A stretch of 64,000 bases of DNA, taken from assembly GCF_002086485.1 (NCBI RefSeq), contig NZ_MVHF01000002.1:1-64000 (forward strand). Reading direction: 5' to 3'. The DNA comes from Mycobacterium aquaticum. Its GTDB lineage: Bacteria; Actinomycetota; Actinomycetes; Mycobacteriales; Mycobacteriaceae. Of this stretch, positions 61,218 through 64,000 are shown piece by piece. The translations under genes were made by a program, and so were the position numbers. Each line of letters starts with the position of its first letter. The first letter of the stretch is position 1. The notes under the pieces were generated by a model that saw only the letters and a program-made list of their open reading frames with translations, had not been told where the DNA came from and did no database searches.

Positions 61218-62048
61218 TCAGCCAACAAATCTCAAGTCGGATATGGTTCCGCTGGCGACCAGCATGATGTAGAAGTCGGTGAGCACCAACGTGCCCAGCG
61301 TGATCCACGCGAACAGCATGTGGCGGGTGTTCAGCTTGGATACCTGGGTCCAGATCCAATAGCGGACGGGATGTTTCGAGAAGTGTTTGAGCCGCCCTCC
61401 GGTGACGTGTCGGCAGGAATGGCACGAGATGGTGTACACCCACAGCAGGATCACGTTGACGAGCAGGATGAGGTTGCCGAGGCCGAATCCGAAACCGCTG
61501 GCGGTCGCGTCGGAGTGGAAAGCCACGATGGCGTCGTAGGTGTTCACCAGTGAGATCAGCACCGCGACATAGAAGAAGTACCGGTGTGCGTTCTGCACGA
61601 TCAGCGGAAGTCGCGTCTCCCCGGTGTATTTCGCGTGCGGCTCGGCCACCGCGCAGGCGGTCGGGGACTGCCAGACCGACCGGTAGTAGGCCTTGCGGTA
61701 GTAGTAGCAGGTGAGCCGGAAAGCCAACAGGAACGGCAGCGAGATGAACGCCATCGGGATGAACCACGGCAGGGTGCCGACCCAGTGCCCGAAGTGGCTC
61801 GCCCCGGGCGCGCACGCGGTGCTCACGCACGGCGAGTAGAACGGCGTCAGGTAGTGGTATTGCGGAACCCAGTAAGCGCTGCCCCAGAACGCCCGGATGG
61901 TGGCGTAGATGACGAACGCGGCCAGTCCGAGGTCGGTCAGCAGTGGCGCCTGCCACCACCGGTCGGTCCGCAGCGTGCGCTCCGGAATCTGGGCGCGCGT
62001 GGGGGAGAAGACCCCGGTCGCACGACGGTCATCGGTGGGTGCGCTCAC
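61218..62048 (-). CDS. sdhC: Succinate dehydrogenase membrane anchor, single-polypeptide type (Sdh1)
   Basis: 276 aa with five predicted helices and histidines typical of a di-haem b anchor: SHFGHWVGTLPWFIPMAF, LPLIVQNAHRYFFYVAVLIS, then ISCHSCRHVTGG and KHPVRYWIWTQVSKLNTRHM. A single long anchor instead of separate SdhC/SdhD distinguishes this type (Rv0249c-like). GTG 62048 with AAAGGGAACC upstream. The acidic/arginine-rich first 30 residues are cytoplasmic. Confidence 0.9.
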   Translation of the reverse strand: MSAPTDDRRATGVFSPTRAQIPERTLRTDRWWQAPLLTDLGLAAFVIYATIRAFWGSAYWVPQYHYLTPFYSPCVSTACAPGASHFGHWVGTLPWFIPMAFISLPFLLAFRLTCYYYRKAYYRSVWQSPTACAVAEPHAKYTGETRLPLIVQNAHRYFFYVAVLISLVNTYDAIVAFHSDATASGFGFGLGNLILLVNVILLWVYTISCHSCRHVTGGRLKHFSKHPVRYWIWTQVSKLNTRHMLFAWITLGTLVLTDFYIMLVASGTISDLRFVG

Positions 62049-62104
62049 GGTTCCCTTTCGTCAGTTTCAGTTGTCGGGTGGGGCGGCAGATGCCCGGCTT
62101 CCTG

Positions 62105-62395
62105 CTAGCCGCTGACGCCGCCATCGCTGATGTCGCCCCAGAACTCCCGGTCGTATTGGGTATCGGGGATCGCGATCTTCTCGCCGACGGCCGTCTGCGG
62201 TGTGCAGCCGTGGCGCATCGCGAGTTCATCGGCGTCGATGTTCAGGCGGTCGACGTCGAGGAGGATGCGCTCGACATCGTTGGTTATCCGACGCGTGGCC
62301 GGCGAGTCACCGTATTTGGCCGCCAGCGCCGTGACAGAGCGACGCATATCGCCGATCAACTTGTGCAGTTCGGCGAATTCGGTTGTGGTGGACAT
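62105..62395 (-). CDS. Small conserved protein of the sdh1 operon (Rv0250c-like)
   Basis: 96 aa from ATG 62395, with AAGGAGG upstream. MSTTTEFAELHKLIGDMRRS begins a helical N-terminal half; the C-terminal half has ELAMRHGCTPQTAVGEKIAI and DTQYDREFWGDISDGG. First gene of the operon, 56 bases before sdhC. Matches the small gene of unknown function that precedes sdh1 in M. tuberculosis in position and length. It may assist assembly or regulation of the complex. Confidence 0.8.
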   Translation of the reverse strand: MSTTTEFAELHKLIGDMRRSVTALAAKYGDSPATRRITNDVERILLDVDRLNIDADELAMRHGCTPQTAVGEKIAIPDTQYDREFWGDISDGGVSG

Positions 62396-62504
62396 GTGAC
62401 CTCCTTGGGCTGAAGGGTGTCATGAATCACAGTACGACAACCGATGCTAGCCACATCACCAGTTGAGAGTGACGCGGGTCACGTTGAGAGTCGGAGGTAT
62501 GCGG

Positions 62505-63278
62505 ATGCCCCAACAAGCTCTGTCCCAACAGGTTCTGCAGGACCGCGCGACTGCCCTGCTGGCATTGCACCAGCCGGGTAATCCGGTGGTGCTGCCGACG
62601 GTGTGGGACGCCTGGTCGGCGAAGACCGCCGTCGAGGCGGGGTTCGAGGCGCTCACGCTGGGCAGCCATCCGGTGGCCGATTCGGTCGGGAAGGCCGACG
62701 GCGAGGGGATGGCCTACGACGAGTTGACGGCGCGGGTGGCCCAGATCTGCGGTGCGGTCGACGTGCCGATCTCGGTCGACATCGAATCCGGTTACGGCGA
62801 GACGCCGCAGCGGCTCATCGATGGTCTGCTGGCCGCGGGCGCGGTCGGGCTGAACATCGAGGACACCGTGCACAGGGAGGGCAAGCGCCTGCGCAGCGCC
62901 GAGGAACACGCCGCGTTGGTCGGTGAACTGCGCAAGGCGGCCGACGCTGCGGGCGTGCACGTCGTGATCAATGCCCGTACCGACCTGTTCCTGCGGGAAG
63001 ACGGTTCGGAGGCCGATCGCGTCGAACGCGCCGTGGCCCGGCTGAAACTGGCCGCCGACGCGGGTGCGGACTGCCTGTATCCGGTGGGACGTCATGATCC
63101 GGAAACCATGCGACGCTTGACATCTGAGCTGCCTCTGCCGGTGAATGCGATCGCGATACCCGAGACCGACGATCCTGCGTCGTTCGGACCGCTCGGGGTC
63201 GGCCGGATCAGTTTCGGGCCGTTCCTGCAGCGGGCCTTGACCGGGACGGTGAACGAGTTGCTGGTCCGCTGGCGCTGA
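62505..63278 (+). CDS. PEP mutase/isocitrate lyase-family enzyme
   Basis: 257 aa. Barrel motifs: VVLPTVWDAWSAKTAVEAGF, metal-binding SVDIESGYGETPQRLIDGL (the D-x-E-x-G-Y-G pattern), VGLNIEDTVHREGKRLRS (conserved Glu) and VVINARTDLFL. Members cleave or form C-C or C-P bonds in 2-methylisocitrate, oxaloacetate or carboxyphosphonoenolpyruvate-type substrates; no Cys of KKCGH type is present, so it is not an isocitrate lyase proper. ATG 62505 is chosen because GGAGG lies 8 bases upstream; ATG 62499 would be too close. Divergent from sdh1. Confidence 0.8.
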   Translation: MPQQALSQQVLQDRATALLALHQPGNPVVLPTVWDAWSAKTAVEAGFEALTLGSHPVADSVGKADGEGMAYDELTARVAQICGAVDVPISVDIESGYGETPQRLIDGLLAAGAVGLNIEDTVHREGKRLRSAEEHAALVGELRKAADAAGVHVVINARTDLFLREDGSEADRVERAVARLKLAADAGADCLYPVGRHDPETMRRLTSELPLPVNAIAIPETDDPASFGPLGVGRISFGPFLQRALTGTVNELLVRWR

Positions 63279-63336
63279 ACGTCGGCTGTGCGTCCATAAT
63301 GTGACCAAGGGGTCACGAGAAACGGTAGGGCGCATC

Positions 63337-63828
63337 ATGGGTCGGGGTAATAGTTGTGCGATGACGGCGCCCGTCGTGGCCGTCGCGATGCTCGGCGCTG
63401 GTGTCGCCGCAGCGGATTCGGGCCTGACGATGGTGCCGCTGCAGGCGCAGATCAGGCATTGCGATTTCGCTGCGGCGGAGCACCTGACCGGCTATGGCGC
63501 GGGCACCGGCTCGGGCTTCGTCGATGTCGGCGCGGACGGTTCGGGCACGGTGCGCGCCGATGTGCGCATGCAGACCGCCGTGCCCGATACCGCCTATCGG
63601 GTGCGGCTCATACAGTTGCCGCGTTTGTCGTACGCCACGTGCAATGCCGGTGATCCGGGTGTGGCGACCGGCGTGCTCCAGACCGATGCGGTGGGCACGG
63701 CCTCGACCACCGTGACGGGGCCGCTCATGCAGGGTGCAACCGGCGCGTATGTCGTCATCGAGGGTCCGCCCGCGACAGGCAAGTTCATCCCCGAGACCTA
63801 TAGCTCGACCTTCATCGCCCGGCTCTGA
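63337..63828 (+). CDS. Small secreted protein of unknown function
   Basis: 163 aa. Signal peptide: MGRGNSCAMTAPVVAVAMLG, then AGVAAADSG with cleavage near ADS (about residue 28). The mature part has two cysteines (IRHCDF and YATCNAG) that could form a disulphide, and a Gly/Ala/Thr-rich beta pattern. Mycobacteria have many such small exported proteins; I recognise no domain. An upstream GTG at 63301 begins a palindrome (GTGACC, 4 bases, GGTCAC) and is less likely the start. Confidence 0.65.
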   Translation: MGRGNSCAMTAPVVAVAMLGAGVAAADSGLTMVPLQAQIRHCDFAAAEHLTGYGAGTGSGFVDVGADGSGTVRADVRMQTAVPDTAYRVRLIQLPRLSYATCNAGDPGVATGVLQTDAVGTASTTVTGPLMQGATGAYVVIEGPPATGKFIPETYSSTFIARL

Positions 63829-63844
63829 GTTGTAGTCGGTAAAC

Positions 63845-63875
63845 CGATGGAACTCCTTTGGGTTCCATCGTTTTT
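63845..63875 (+). terminator. Rho-independent terminator with U-tract
   Basis: CGATGGAAC, an 8-base loop, GTTCCATCG, then TTTTT. The 9-bp perfect stem and T5 form a canonical terminator 16 bases after the secreted-protein stop. U-tract terminators are uncommon in mycobacteria. Confidence 0.85.
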
Positions 63876-64000
63876 CGCTCATATCGGCTGAGCGGAGGCG
63901 GCTTCGCCTGATCGCGCCGCGCGGCTCGACCTGGCGCGGGGCCTTCATGTGCGCGGATAATGTGACCACGATCACACAACGAGCATGTGAGGCGCAGATC
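63876..64000. other. Right-end segment, no gene seen
   Basis: 125 bases after the terminator. I see no reading frame with a ribosome site. GTGACCACGATCACAC near 63963 is an imperfect dyad; it may belong to the promoter of a gene beyond the edge. Confidence 0.5.

Overview
The window is high-GC actinobacterial DNA with a mycobacterial gene set. Its right half carries a FadE5-type acyl-CoA dehydrogenase, a Pks/PapA3/MmpL10/FadD23 glycolipid cluster, a GAP-type envelope protein, and the fumarate reductase-like succinate dehydrogenase operon (sdh1) with its Rv0250c-like partner. This arrangement fits a fast-growing Mycolicibacterium close to M. smegmatis; the species is inferred. No tRNA, rRNA, CRISPR array or insertion sequence was recognised, and no stretch longer than about 300 bases lacks a gene.

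Region A (1-10.95 kb) is a catabolic block. The start of a pdxS homologue leaves the left edge. Divergent from it is a run encoding a phosphotriesterase-family hydrolase, a glutamine-synthetase-family ligase, an APC permease and a GntR regulator. A TetR gene then faces a second run: an FprA-like reductase, a flavodoxin, a second APC permease, a cytochrome P450 and a cupin. The reductase and flavodoxin look like a dedicated electron chain for a P450 whose I-helix lacks the usual threonine. A palindrome in the tetR/reductase gap is the likely TetR operator.

Region B (10.97-12.7 kb) holds small membrane or envelope genes: DUF3618, holin-like, DUF4235 and DUF1361.

Region C (12.8-18.65 kb) encodes a flavin oxidase, a DapA-family lyase, a GntR regulator, a 32-codon ORF coupled to an MFS transporter, and a TIM-barrel isomerase. 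Copies of one 17-bp palindrome lie before the oxidase, over the gntR start and twice before the transporter, which suggests one local regulon.

Region D (18.66-34.78 kb) combines two SDRs, a GntR regulator, RidA, a D-serine-dehydratase-like PLP enzyme, a U32-like protein, an SMP-30 lactonase, an aldehyde dehydrogenase, an S12 serine hydrolase with D-aminopeptidase-like motifs, and a complete Dpp/Opp-type ABC importer with two duplicated binding proteins. A short ATA(G/C)TAT palindrome recurs at three promoters. Together these suggest uptake and breakdown of a peptide-like or D-amino-acid-containing compound (inference). A perfect 28-bp palindrome closes the block.

Region E (34.8-57.6 kb) contains fadE5, a DapB-like dehydrogenase, and then the trehalose polyphleate-type locus: a giant bimodular PKS, divergent papA3, mmpL10, a PE-PPE-domain hydrolase, the acyl-AMP ligase fadD23 and a GAP protein. 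Region F (57.7-64 kb) has a flavin reductase, a 53-aa ORF, sdhB-sdhA-sdhC plus a small partner gene, a PEP-mutase/isocitrate-lyase-family enzyme and a secreted protein followed by a U-tract terminator. In M. tuberculosis, fadE5, a flavin reductase and sdh1 are near neighbours, so the glycolipid cluster sits as a block within a conserved backbone.
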